NCBI GenBank assembly: GCA_034007705.1
Contig: JAVEQK010000014.1
Location: 1-64,000, forward strand
DNA: 64,000 bases
Reading direction: 5' to 3'
Source of the DNA: UBA10518 sp022837185
GTDB lineage: Bacteria > Desulfobacterota > Desulfobulbia > Desulfobulbales > Desulfobulbaceae
Shown: piece after piece, positions 43,406-52,245 of the stretch
Numbering within the stretch: the stretch's first letter is position 1
Layout: the number at the start of each line of letters is the position of its first letter
Notes under the pieces: generated by a model
Seen by the model: only the letters and a program-made list of their open reading frames with translations
What the model was told of the DNA's origin: nothing
The model's database searches: none
Program-made: the position numbers and the translations under genes

Positions 43406-44761
43406 ATGGACGGTAACAGAATCTTCTCGGTCACCCAAATCAATGCCTCGATCCGCACCATTCTGGAAAGCCGGTTTCCATTCGTCAGCGTGGCCGGAGA
43501 AATATCCAATCTGCGCCAGCCGTTTTCCGGCCATCTGTACTTCACCCTGAAGGATGAGCAGTCGCAGATCAAGGCCGTTCTGTTTAAGCTCCAGCAACGG
43601 TATTTGTCCGATCCGCTCGTCGACGGGCAGTCCGTTGTCTGCAGGGGGCGCATTTCCGTCTATGAACCCCGCGGCGACTATCAGCTCATTGTCGATGCGG
43701 TTGATTTTCACGGCGCCGGCGCCCTGCAGCTGGAGTTCGACAAGCTGAAGAAGAAACTGGCCGAAGAAGGGCTGTTCGATCAATCCCGGAAAAAACCTCT
43801 CCCCCCTTTTCCAGACCATGTCCTCCTCATAACCTCGCCCAAGGGCGCCGCGGTGCACGACTTCATCCGGATTGCCCGGCGGCGGAGTCCCGCCGTCCAG
43901 CTTTCCGTTTACCCGGTGACCGTTCAGGGCGGCCAGGCCGCCGGTGAGATTGTTGCCGCCCTCACCGCTCTCAACAGCCATTTCACCGAAGGCGTCCTTG
44001 TCCTCTGCCGGGGGGGAGGCTCACTGGAAGACCTTTGGGCGTTCAACGAGGAGAGGGTCGCCCGGGCAATCGCCGCATCACGACTGCCCGTCGTCAGTGC
44101 CGTCGGCCACGAAACCGATTTCACCATCGCTGATTTTACCGCCGATCTCCGGGCGCCGACGCCCAGCGCCGCCGCTGAAATGATCCTGCCGGACAGCGCC
44201 GCCGTCAGGACCCGGGTCAATCAGCTCACCCGGCGGCTGCTGCGTAAAATGACCTCTCTGGCCGAGATGGCCGAACACCGGGTCGCCCACAACATTCACC
44301 GTCTCGGCATCGTACGGCGGCAGCTCGACCGGCAGGCGCTGCAGGTGGATCACGCCGCCGCCAATCTTGAACAGGGGCTCAGGGCGGCCCTGACCCATTA
44401 CCTCGGCACACTCAACCGGCTGGAACAGAAACTGCGGATGCACAGCCCGTCAGCAAGGCTGCACCTGCAGCGCCAGAAACTGACCGACCTGACCCGGAGG
44501 CTGCTGCTTGCCGAAAGGGCAGCCATCGACGCCGGCGCTGATTCTCTTGCCCGTGCTGCAGGGCTGCTCGACGCTGTGAGTCCCCTCTCGACCCTGGCCC
44601 GGGGCTACTCAATTGTCAGGAAGGGACCCGGAGACGGAGCAGTTATCACCGATTACCGGCAAGCGGAAAAGGGCGAGCGGATAGACGTGATCCTGCACAG
44701 TGGATTTCTGGAATGTACGATTGAAAAAACCGGCGAAGGCCGACCGCGGAAAACCGATTAG
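43406..44761 (+). CDS. xseA: Exodeoxyribonuclease VII large subunit
   Basis: 451 aa. An N-terminal OB-fold (ISNLRQPFSGHLYFTLKDEQSQIKAVLF) is followed by the catalytic domain with RGGGSLEDLWAFN and VGHETDFTIADFTADLRAPTPSAAAE, and a helical C-terminus. It pairs with XseB to degrade single-stranded DNA; xseB is not in the window. The reading frame begins at MDGNRIFSVTQINASI. Confidence 0.96.
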   Translation: MDGNRIFSVTQINASIRTILESRFPFVSVAGEISNLRQPFSGHLYFTLKDEQSQIKAVLFKLQQRYLSDPLVDGQSVVCRGRISVYEPRGDYQLIVDAVDFHGAGALQLEFDKLKKKLAEEGLFDQSRKKPLPPFPDHVLLITSPKGAAVHDFIRIARRRSPAVQLSVYPVTVQGGQAAGEIVAALTALNSHFTEGVLVLCRGGGSLEDLWAFNEERVARAIAASRLPVVSAVGHETDFTIADFTADLRAPTPSAAAEMILPDSAAVRTRVNQLTRRLLRKMTSLAEMAEHRVAHNIHRLGIVRRQLDRQALQVDHAAANLEQGLRAALTHYLGTLNRLEQKLRMHSPSARLHLQRQKLTDLTRRLLLAERAAIDAGADSLARAAGLLDAVSPLSTLARGYSIVRKGPGDGAVITDYRQAEKGERIDVILHSGFLECTIEKTGEGRPRKTD

Positions 44762-44779
44762 CGTCGGTGGAAGAAAATA

Positions 44780-45223
44780 TCAGTCAAGCAGGGTTTCGAC
44801 TTCGCCGTCAATGTTTCGAATGACTTCGGCCAACTGGTGCGGCTCATCATTGGCGGTGCTCTTGAGGCGGTTGCCCCACTTTTTCAGCATGGCGGTGTCG
44901 ATTTTGCGAACGGTGTTGTCCCGGCACCATTCCCGTCCGATCTTGTTGCCCAGTTCGGTCAGCATGCGCTGCTGTTCAGCCCGTTCTTCCGGAGAAAGCT
45001 GCTGGAGAAGATTGTCGGCGATCCGCTCCCAGCCGTCGGTGAAAAAATTCCCTTTCAGAAAGGTGCGGAACCATTTCAGTTCTTCGGCGGTCAATCCGGA
45101 TGCATCATACTGGCGGGAAATATTCTCCCTCCCTGTCGAAGCTTCGGCGACTCCCGCATGGGCGCCGCCGGTCGGAGCTGCAATACAAAGAATAAAAAGG
45201 AAAAAAAGAGCTGTTTTCTTCAT
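44780..45223 (-). CDS. Hypothetical exported protein
   Basis: 147 aa with a signal peptide (MKKTALFFLFILCIAAPTGGAHA). The mature part is helical and rich in charged residues (ELKWFRTFLKGNFFTDGWERIADNLLQQLSPEERAEQQRMLTELG is characteristic), with a single Cys. I recognise no family. It is single, convergent with xseA and separated from cobS by about 140 bases. Confidence 0.7.
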   Translation of the reverse strand: MKKTALFFLFILCIAAPTGGAHAGVAEASTGRENISRQYDASGLTAEELKWFRTFLKGNFFTDGWERIADNLLQQLSPEERAEQQRMLTELGNKIGREWCRDNTVRKIDTAMLKKWGNRLKSTANDEPHQLAEVIRNIDGEVETLLD

Positions 45224-45361
45224 CCAGGGGCCTTGTGGATTTGTTTCTGACGAATTTTAACACCGGAGACAGGGACTGTCAAGGCACAGGGGTCATGAAA
45301 AAGCATGGCCCCGGGAACCGGAAACCCTGGCGGCGCCATACTGCGATGTCCCCTCCCGGGT

Positions 45362-46117
45362 TTATTCCGGCAGGCCAGCGGCCAGGAAAACGAGCAGGAC
45401 CGTTTCCGCCGTTTCGCAGGACGCCCCCAGGGTATCTCCCGTTGCCCCGCCGATTTTCCGGTGGCAGAGCAGGCAGAACAGCAGGGTCGCCGCGCTGACC
45501 GCCCCCGCCGCTGCCAGTCCCTTGAATCCCAGGACGGCGGCGCTGACAACAAACAGGATGACTGTTCCCGTCACTGCCGCCCGCCGGCACCCGGGCGTGG
45601 AATAGAACAGTGTCCCCAGCCCTCCGTCCGGACGGGCGTAGGGAAGGACCCCCATGGCCAGCAGGAGTGCGCAGCGGCCGGCAAGAGGCGTGAGCAGGGA
45701 GGCCTTCAGCACCAGCCCGTGGTCGATTACCGTCAGGCAGGCAACCTTCAGCACCAGGAGCAGGAACAGGGACGCCGCTCCCATCACCCCGATCCTGCTG
45801 TCCCGCATGATTTCCAGGATGGTGTCCCGGTTCCGGGCACTGAAAAACCCGTCGGCGGTATCGGCCAGGCCGTCAAGATGCAGGGCCCCGGAAAAAGACA
45901 GGATCAGGCCGACAAGCAGGACCGCCGCGGGGAAGGGCGGAAAAATGCAGCGGATCAGCAGGGCCCCGGCGACCGCCATGGCCCCGAGGGCCAGGCCGAC
46001 AACCGGAAAAAAGTAAACCGCGCCGGCAAGGTCATCCTTCCCCCTGCCCAGGGAGGAGGGCAGCGGAAAAACGGTCAGAAACCGAAACGCCGCAAAACAG
46101 CTCCCCAGCCAGTTCAT
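45362..46117 (-). CDS. cobS: Adenosylcobinamide-GDP ribazoletransferase (cobalamin synthase)
   Basis: 251 aa membrane protein with about six predicted spans. The catalytic signature is ALHLDGLADTADGFFSAR, with aspartates for metal. It joins adenosylcobinamide-GDP and alpha-ribazole(-phosphate), the last step of nucleotide-loop assembly, in the inner membrane. The start overlaps the cobT stop by four bases. Last gene of cobC-cobU-cobT-cobS. Confidence 0.95.
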   Translation of the reverse strand: MNWLGSCFAAFRFLTVFPLPSSLGRGKDDLAGAVYFFPVVGLALGAMAVAGALLIRCIFPPFPAAVLLVGLILSFSGALHLDGLADTADGFFSARNRDTILEIMRDSRIGVMGAASLFLLLVLKVACLTVIDHGLVLKASLLTPLAGRCALLLAMGVLPYARPDGGLGTLFYSTPGCRRAAVTGTVILFVVSAAVLGFKGLAAAGAVSAATLLFCLLCHRKIGGATGDTLGASCETAETVLLVFLAAGLPE

Positions 46118-47211
46118 GGCGGGGAGGGAGTCCCCGTGACGCCGGCCTCACTGAACGTCGCCACCTCCGTCAGGATCCGGACCGCCGCATCGACGAGATG
46201 CATGGCCAGGGCCGCTCCCGTCCCCTCCCCCAGCCTCAGGTTCAAGTCCAGCAGGGGCCTGGCTCCCAGCCGTTCATGCATGAAACGATGGCCCGGCTCG
46301 ACGCTGCGGTGCGAACAGATGATATAATCACGGACAAACGGCTCCAGACCGTAGGCGATCAGGGCGCCGGCCGTGGAAATAAACCCGTCGACCACCACCG
46401 GTTTGCGGTGGGCGGCGGCGCCGAGGATCAGCCCGGCGATGGCCCCGATTTCATATCCTCCCACCTTGGCCAGGACATCCATGGGGTCCCCGGGGTCGGG
46501 TTGATTCACCTCAATGGCCCGTTGAATGACGGTGATCTTATGCTGCAGCTGCCGGTCATCCAGCCCGGTCCCCTTGCCGGTGAGCAGGCTGACGTCCAGG
46601 CCGGACATGACCGCGGCGATGGCTGAACTGGGGGTGGTATTGCCGATGCCCATGTCGCCGGTGCCGAATATATCGGTGTCGGGGGCAAGGCTTTCCGCTA
46701 TGTCGATGCCCGCCTCCACCGCCAGCACGGCGTGGGTCCGGCTCATTGCCGGCCCGGCGGCCATGTTCGCCGTCCCCATGCCGATCTTGCGGGAGATGAT
46801 CGTACCGGTCCTGGCCAGATCACCGAGATCGGCGGCCGTGCCGACATCAGCCACCACCACCCCGGCGCCGACCTGCCTGGCGAGAGCATTGATGCCGGCC
46901 CCGCCGGCCACGAAGTTACGGACCATCTGGGCGGTGACCTCCCGGGGGTACCGCGACACCCCTTCGTCGGTGACGCCGTGATCGCCGACCATCACCACGA
47001 TCTTCTTTCTGTCCACCGGCGGCCGCAGGGTCCTGGTCATGCCGGCCAGGTCGACCGCCAGGTCCATGAGATCGCCCAGGGCCCAGTGGGGCATGGTCAA
47101 CTGCTCCAGGCGGGCAACGGCTTGCTCGCGCGCCGTTGTATCCTGGGGAAATATCCGCCGGTACACCTCTTCAAGATAATTGACCGATTCCTTTCGCTCC
47201 CTGAACCGCAT
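46114..47211 (-). CDS. cobT: Nicotinate-nucleotide:dimethylbenzimidazole phosphoribosyltransferase
   Basis: 365 aa. Typical CobT motifs include KIVVMVGDHGVTDEGVSRYP, GTGDMGIGNTTPSSAI and the glutamate-containing NLRLGEGTGAALA near the C-terminus. It forms alpha-ribazole phosphate, the lower-ligand nucleotide of B12. It lies between cobU and cobS with near-zero spacing. Confidence 0.96.
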   Translation of the reverse strand: MRFRERKESVNYLEEVYRRIFPQDTTAREQAVARLEQLTMPHWALGDLMDLAVDLAGMTRTLRPPVDRKKIVVMVGDHGVTDEGVSRYPREVTAQMVRNFVAGGAGINALARQVGAGVVVADVGTAADLGDLARTGTIISRKIGMGTANMAAGPAMSRTHAVLAVEAGIDIAESLAPDTDIFGTGDMGIGNTTPSSAIAAVMSGLDVSLLTGKGTGLDDRQLQHKITVIQRAIEVNQPDPGDPMDVLAKVGGYEIGAIAGLILGAAAHRKPVVVDGFISTAGALIAYGLEPFVRDYIICSHRSVEPGHRFMHERLGARPLLDLNLRLGEGTGAALAMHLVDAAVRILTEVATFSEAGVTGTPSPP

Positions 47212-47212
47212 G

Positions 47213-47755
47213 TCATTTTCCTTTTATCTGTAATGGAATTCCGCAGCAGACCAGAAAAACCCTGTCCGCCGCAGCGCCGACGCACTGGTTGCAGCGGCCC
47301 ACCAGGTCCCTGAACTGCCTGGCGTCTGGATTGATGGGGACAATGCCAAGCCCCACCTCGTTGGTTACCATGATGACCTGCCCCGGATGAACACGGGCGG
47401 CAGCCAGCAGCCGTTCCGTTTCCTCCCGCATCAGGTCTTCGTCCAGTACCCGCCGCCCTTGAAGGGCCTCGTACTGGAGATTGTTGACCCACAGGGTCAG
47501 GCAGTCGATGAGCACCGTGTCATAACGATCGGACCTGTGCAGCTCGTCGGCCAGGTGGATCGCCTCCTCAACCGTGTCCCAGTTGCCCTGCCGCCGGTCC
47601 CTGACATGCCGGAGAATGCGCATCTCCATCTCCCTGTCGGTTGCCGGGCAGGTGGCCAGAAACAGCCTCGATCCGGCCTCCTCTTCGGCCAGCCGCTGGG
47701 CAAAAGAGGATTTGCCGCTCCGGCTGCCGCCGGTAATGAGGGTAATGCGCGCCAT
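47213..47755 (-). CDS. cobU: Adenosylcobinamide kinase / guanylyltransferase
   Basis: 180 aa. The N-terminal P-loop is TLITGGSRSGKSSFA, the next family motif VLIDCLTLWVNNL, and VMVTNEVGLGIVPINPDARQFRD lies near the end. It phosphorylates adenosylcobinamide and attaches GMP. The stop of cobC overlaps its start. Confidence 0.96.
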   Translation of the reverse strand: MARITLITGGSRSGKSSFAQRLAEEEAGSRLFLATCPATDREMEMRILRHVRDRRQGNWDTVEEAIHLADELHRSDRYDTVLIDCLTLWVNNLQYEALQGRRVLDEDLMREETERLLAAARVHPGQVIMVTNEVGLGIVPINPDARQFRDLVGRCNQCVGAAADRVFLVCCGIPLQIKGK

Positions 47756-48348
47756 CAGAGATTCAGTCCGGTCAGGACCCCCCGCGCCCCGTGCAGATCA
47801 ATAACCGTCAATGCCGCGGGGCGCACATCGAACAGCAGATACTTTGCCGGATGCAATCCCAGGGCCAGGCAGATCATGGACCGGATCACGCCGCCGTGGG
47901 TGATGACTCCTATTTCGCCTGTATCGGAGCCGGACAGCTCGGCCAGCACTTCCGCGACCCGTTCCTGAAAGTCCCCGACTCCCTCGCCCCCAGGAAAGAC
48001 AAAACCATCAAACTCCGTCCAGCGCCGAACCCCTTCCGGGTCCGCGGCGGCGATATCCGCGAAGCTCTGCATCTCCCACCGGCCGAAATCGATTTCCCGC
48101 AGCCGTTCATCGACGACGACCTCCCCGGCCGGGGGATACACCTCCCGCAACCGTGCCGCCGTCTGCCGCGCCCTGCGCAGCGGACTGCAGTACCAGACAT
48201 GGGGGGAGAACCGTTCGAGAACTCCCGCCAGGCGGCGCATCTCGTCCAGACCGGCCGGGCTCGCCGGCACATCGGTGGAACCGACCAGGCGGCTCTCGTT
48301 CCCGGCCGGTGTTGCCGCATGCCTGAGCAGAAGAAGCCGTTTGGCCAT
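47755..48348 (-). CDS. cobC: Alpha-ribazole phosphatase (histidine phosphatase superfamily)
   Basis: 197 aa. The phosphohistidine motif LLLLRHAATPAG starts the protein and the second catalytic His is in IGVITHGGVIRSM. Broad phosphatases share this fold, but position at the head of cobU-cobT-cobS supports alpha-ribazole-5'-phosphate as substrate. GGAGG precedes the ATG. I looked for a cobalamin riboswitch upstream and did not find the B12-box consensus. Confidence 0.88.
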   Translation of the reverse strand: MAKRLLLLRHAATPAGNESRLVGSTDVPASPAGLDEMRRLAGVLERFSPHVWYCSPLRRARQTAARLREVYPPAGEVVVDERLREIDFGRWEMQSFADIAAADPEGVRRWTEFDGFVFPGGEGVGDFQERVAEVLAELSGSDTGEIGVITHGGVIRSMICLALGLHPAKYLLFDVRPAALTVIDLHGARGVLTGLNL

Positions 48349-48599
48349 GAACAGCCTCCGTTGCCGGAAAGGGGCTCCTGTCCCGGCCCATCGTACATGA
48401 TTGAAGAGATGCCGGCGGCCGGCGAACCCGGCTGAATGCCCTCCCCGGCTCCCGCTTGCAATACCCTTCCGCAGGGCGGAAAGGCAACAGAAATTTATGA
48501 AAAAGGTAATTCAGACGAATGGTCCGCACCCCCGCTCCCTGTTCTCCTCGGCGGCGGAGGGACAGGCAAGTGGAGTGGCTGCCCGGGCCTGGCGGATGA

Positions 48600-50849
48600 T
48601 CACGTGTCCGGGGTAGGCTCCCCGGTATCGTTCCCCTCGTGAGGGGGAATGAAGCCGTAGCGGATCAGGCCGTCGATTATCCCCGCCGCGTACCGTTTTG
48701 CACTGAAGTAGATATTGGGCCGGCCTTTGAGGGAGTTCAACTCTTCGCTGTGGTTGCCGACCACCAGGCCGTTGCTCTTTCTCCGCAGCATGTCCTCGTC
48801 ATTGCCGGAATCGCCGGCCACCATGACCTTGCTGGGCGGGAACTCGTACTTGTACTTCAGGTACTTGATCGCCTTGCCCTTGGATGCCCGCTGCGGCAGG
48901 ATGTCGAGGTACCGGCCATGGGAGTAGATCACCTGGCAGGGCAGACGCGCCTCCCGGAGCCGCCGGTGGATTTCGGCGAGGTACTCGGGATTGTTTTCCA
49001 TGTAGTAGCTTATCTTGTGGCTGGTCTGTCCTTCCGCCTCCTGGAACTGGAGAAAAGGAAGATCCGCCAGGGTCCCCTTGATGTCCTCCAGCTTCCAGCC
49101 GTCGGAAATATGCGTCTGCCAGCCCTTGTCATTGCGCAGATCCGGGCCGTAATAGATTTCGGTGCCGACCGAACAGATCAGGATGTCCGGTATGGGAATA
49201 TTGTTTTCGGTCATCGACTCCAGGGTCAGTTCCAGACTGCGGCCGGTAGCCACCCCCCAGGCGATGGATTCACGGTACTTGTCGAGGATATCCAGGAGTC
49301 TGTACATGCTCCGCGGTTCCCCGACCAGAGTGTTGTCGATATCGGTGATCAGCAGGTGGCTGGACCCTGTCAGACGGGCGCCGAAGGACGGCCTGCTGTC
49401 CGCCGAAAAACCCGCCGCATGGGCCGCATGAGCCTGATCCGCCTGCCGCCGGAGAACGGGAAAGGCGGCCTGAATCTCCTGCATCACCGTGTGACAATGG
49501 GACGGCCAGGAGTAATGATTCCGGACCTCGGTTATGCCGTTTTTGGAATAGGCGTCCCAGGTCTGTTCATTGATCAGGATGGCCTTGACGGCCTCGGCGA
49601 TGCTGCCGGGCCGGCTGACGTCAACGAGTATGCCGTTGTTGCAGTTCCTTACGATATCAACCGGGCCGCCGTCATTGGTGGCAACGATCGGCAGTCCGCA
49701 GGCGGAGGCCTCGATCAGGGTCAGCCCGAAGGGCTCCACCAGCGCCGGGTTGACAAAAACCCCCCTGCTTTCGGCGCATAACCGGTAGAGCTCGGGAACC
49801 TCGGTGGCAAAATCATGCTTCTTGGGAATGGCAAGCTTGCCGTAGAGATCAAACCGGTCCATTTGCAGCAGCATATCCGTGAGGACCTCCCGCTCGTTTT
49901 CCTCCATCGCCGAAATATTCTGCCGTATACCGGCAAAGACGGCCAGGTTGGCGATAGCCTGCACTTCCCGGTTGGTCCCGTAGGCCTCGATCAGGCCGGT
50001 GATGTTTTTCCGGTGATCAGGCCGGCACAGGGCAAGGATAAACGGCTTTTCCGGGCTCATCCAGAATCGCCGCAGTTCATTCAACAGGGCGAAACGGGCC
50101 TGTTTGACCTCCTCGTGGATATGTTCGACATCAATATGATAATGGTAATAGGGATAAAATATGTCCAGGTCGATGCCCGGCGGAATAACGGCATAGTTCC
50201 CTTTGGCAAAATTCCGGTACAGTCCGTACTGCCTGTCGATTTCCTGCTGGGTCGAGGTAACGATCAGGCCGGCGGAGGCGATGATATCCTCCTCGACGTG
50301 GACCCGGGTGTCGATGTGGTAATGTCTGTTTATTCTCTCCATGGACAGGCCTTCGCCCAGCAGCTTGTCCCGTTTGTTGCGGCCCAGGGAATGGCCGGTA
50401 AAGACAAAAGGCCTGTCAAAGGCCTTGGCCAGTTCCATGGCGACATAACCGGCATCGGCATAGTGGCCGTGAAAAAAATCGGGAATCCGCTGCTGTTTTT
50501 TGAGGAACTTGATGGTTTTATCAATGTATTCCTCAAGATGAGGCCATAACAGCTCCTTGCGGATATACCTGCGGCCGCCGCACTGCAAACGGACTATCCG
50601 CGCCTTGTCCGACAGAGGTTCGATCTCTTCGCTGTAATCAGGAGATACGGTCTTGTCCTCGACCAGCCGCGTGAACAGGTCAACCTGCTCGACATCGTCT
50701 CTCGCCGCCAATGCCCTGGCCAGTTCCAGCACATATTTCACCTGGCCGCCGGTATCGGCATCACGGCCAAGCTCCGGAGCCGTGCCCCGGATCAGGCCAT
50801 GAATGCTGAACAGCTGAATATACAAACCGTTGCCGCCCATCTTCACCAT
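48600..50849 (-). CDS. Sucrose-phosphate synthase with C-terminal HAD phosphatase domain
   Basis: About 749 aa. An SPS-type glycosyltransferase (about residues 1-480) has the start YIQLFSIHGLIRG..RDADTGGQVKYVLELA and the nucleotide-sugar site EPFGLTLIEASACGLP. A C-terminal HAD domain (about 510-735) begins with LLITDIDNTL (DxDxT) and contains MVAGDSGNDEDML, the sucrose-phosphate phosphatase type. One protein can thus make sucrose from UDP- or ADP-glucose and fructose-6-P. The start is one of several ATGs (50876, 50849, 50840); all overlap or touch the SH3 gene stop, so translation is coupled. Confidence 0.9.
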   Translation of the reverse strand: MVKMGGNGLYIQLFSIHGLIRGTAPELGRDADTGGQVKYVLELARALAARDDVEQVDLFTRLVEDKTVSPDYSEEIEPLSDKARIVRLQCGGRRYIRKELLWPHLEEYIDKTIKFLKKQQRIPDFFHGHYADAGYVAMELAKAFDRPFVFTGHSLGRNKRDKLLGEGLSMERINRHYHIDTRVHVEEDIIASAGLIVTSTQQEIDRQYGLYRNFAKGNYAVIPPGIDLDIFYPYYHYHIDVEHIHEEVKQARFALLNELRRFWMSPEKPFILALCRPDHRKNITGLIEAYGTNREVQAIANLAVFAGIRQNISAMEENEREVLTDMLLQMDRFDLYGKLAIPKKHDFATEVPELYRLCAESRGVFVNPALVEPFGLTLIEASACGLPIVATNDGGPVDIVRNCNNGILVDVSRPGSIAEAVKAILINEQTWDAYSKNGITEVRNHYSWPSHCHTVMQEIQAAFPVLRRQADQAHAAHAAGFSADSRPSFGARLTGSSHLLITDIDNTLVGEPRSMYRLLDILDKYRESIAWGVATGRSLELTLESMTENNIPIPDILICSVGTEIYYGPDLRNDKGWQTHISDGWKLEDIKGTLADLPFLQFQEAEGQTSHKISYYMENNPEYLAEIHRRLREARLPCQVIYSHGRYLDILPQRASKGKAIKYLKYKYEFPPSKVMVAGDSGNDEDMLRRKSNGLVVGNHSEELNSLKGRPNIYFSAKRYAAGIIDGLIRYGFIPPHEGNDTGEPTPDT

Positions 50850-51322
50850 CCCCATACCAGGTTCCGGGCGACCCATCCGGTCGTGCCGTTCTCGTGCCGC
50901 ACCTTGACCCAGCCTTTTTGCCGGTTGACGGTGCGAAAAACCACCCCTTCCCGGGCTTTTGCCACAATACGGTAATTGGTGCCGGGGCCGGACCGGACAT
51001 TGATCTCCGGCTTCTTGACCACGACATGGGCACGCTCGGCGGTCAGGGGTTTGTACACCCAGCCCACGTCGTCCTCAAAATCACGGACCCTGTACCAAGC
51101 CCCCTTGGCACCTATCACCTGCAGAGGATATCCTCTGTCAATATGCCACAGAATCGTATAATTCGTCCCCGGGCCGCTCCGGACATTGATCCGGTCACGG
51201 TCGACGGCAACCATTTTTGCCTGGACCATCCCCGGCAGGGCGAAAAAAAGGAGCCAAGCGACACAACCGCACCACAGAAGCCGACGGGCAACAGAAAAAT
51301 TTCTGACAACAAGCATGATCAC
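50843..51322 (-). CDS. Exported protein with two bacterial SH3 domains
   Basis: 159 aa. A signal peptide (about residues 1-35) is followed by two SH3b repeats, each starting with the RINVRSGPGTNYTI / EINVRSGPGTNYRI signature (about 45-95 and 108-157). SH3b domains usually bind cell wall. Translational coupling to a cytoplasmic sucrose-phosphate synthase is unexpected; a shared osmotic-stress role is the simplest reading. A second in-frame ATG two codons in is an alternative start. Confidence 0.85.
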   Translation of the reverse strand: MIMLVVRNFSVARRLLWCGCVAWLLFFALPGMVQAKMVAVDRDRINVRSGPGTNYTILWHIDRGYPLQVIGAKGAWYRVRDFEDDVGWVYKPLTAERAHVVVKKPEINVRSGPGTNYRIVAKAREGVVFRTVNRQKGWVKVRHENGTTGWVARNLVWGW

Positions 51323-51406
51323 CGTCCCAGGAACCAGAAAAGATGAATGCAGAACAATGCATCCCGGTCCAGCCTTCCCGGAAATGGAGCAATGGTATGG
51401 TTCATG

Positions 51407-51919
51407 TTATTCCTTTTCCGTGTGCGGCACCGTTCCCGAGGATTCATCGCTGCCGCCGGTAAAATTTTTGACGAGCTGTTCGAGGCCGGCATTCAGATCC
51501 CGCAGGCAGTCGCCGGACATCCGGCGCAACCCTTCCTGCAGATATCCCTGGGCCGGGCGGGGCGCGCGTGACATCAGCTGCGCTCCCTCTTCCGTCAGAT
51601 ACACCCTGACCGCCCGATGGTCGGGATCGGATCGCACCCGGCGGATCAGGCCCTTCTCCTGCAGCTTCACCAGGAGGTTGCTGCAGGTCGGCGCCTGGAT
51701 GGCCATCGAGGCGGCAAGGTCGGAAACCCGTATACCGGGATAATGCAGAATTTCCCACATCATCCAGAGCTCCGCGCCGCTTACGCCGCATTTTTTTTCC
51801 ACCATGCGGGAGTAGGCCTGAGCTGCTCTGGAGATAATGCGGAGGGAACGGAGAATTTTCAGCGAAATTTCCCGCCGATCGCCTTTGCCGGCCTGGAATT
51901 CCTGATCGTCGCTCAACAT
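51407..51919 (-). CDS. MarR family transcriptional regulator
   Basis: 170 aa from the ATG at 51919. The winged helix is clear: SGAELWMMWEILHYPGIRVSDLAASMAIQAPTCSNLLVKLQEKGLIRRV..DPDHRAVRVYLTEEG. The frame extends 55 codons further upstream without MarR similarity. It is upstream of the SH3 and SPS genes on the same strand and divergent from fructokinase and sucrose synthase, so it is the likely local regulator. A 7-2-7 inverted repeat at 52073-52088 is a candidate operator. Confidence 0.88.
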   Translation of the reverse strand: MLSDDQEFQAGKGDRREISLKILRSLRIISRAAQAYSRMVEKKCGVSGAELWMMWEILHYPGIRVSDLAASMAIQAPTCSNLLVKLQEKGLIRRVRSDPDHRAVRVYLTEEGAQLMSRAPRPAQGYLQEGLRRMSGDCLRDLNAGLEQLVKNFTGGSDESSGTVPHTEKE

Positions 51920-52245
51920 CGCCCTCGACAGGAATGAGGACCTCCGCTCGGAAATTGTCTTGTCCAATTCAGCGTTCCCAATGCAAACGGAATATCTCGA
52001 AATTATGGCTGATCTCCCCCGGCGGCTGCAGAGGGACCGCATTCCCGCCGGGGCAAGCCCGTCCAGTGAACTATTTTTGGACAAAAATAATTAGGTGAAA
52101 ATATACTTGATTCGTGCTACTTGTCAAGCCGGAGAACGCCTGATCGAGATTCTTCATGCGATTTGTCCGGAACGCATTGCCACTTTACGGCATGCCGGAC
52201 CGCGTCGCCAATGAGATCCATGAACGTGAACGTACGGAAGAAAAA
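51920..52245. other. Divergent intergenic region between marR and fructokinase
   Basis: 326 bases. The half near fructokinase is AT-rich (52070-52125) and holds the inverted repeat at 52073-52088 plus a promoter-like TTGATT stretch near 52107. No further gene or RNA is visible. Confidence 0.6.
52073..52088. promoter_or_regulatory. Inverted repeat, candidate MarR operator
   Basis: ATTTTTG-GA-CAAAAAT, perfect 7-bp arms with a two-base centre, in the region shared by the divergent sucrose transcription units. MarR operators usually have this size and AT content. Confidence 0.5.

Noticed and set aside
48349..48600. Cobalamin riboswitch upstream of cobC
   Set aside because: I looked for the B12-box and core motifs on the minus strand; only a generic GC-rich hairpin sequence is present.
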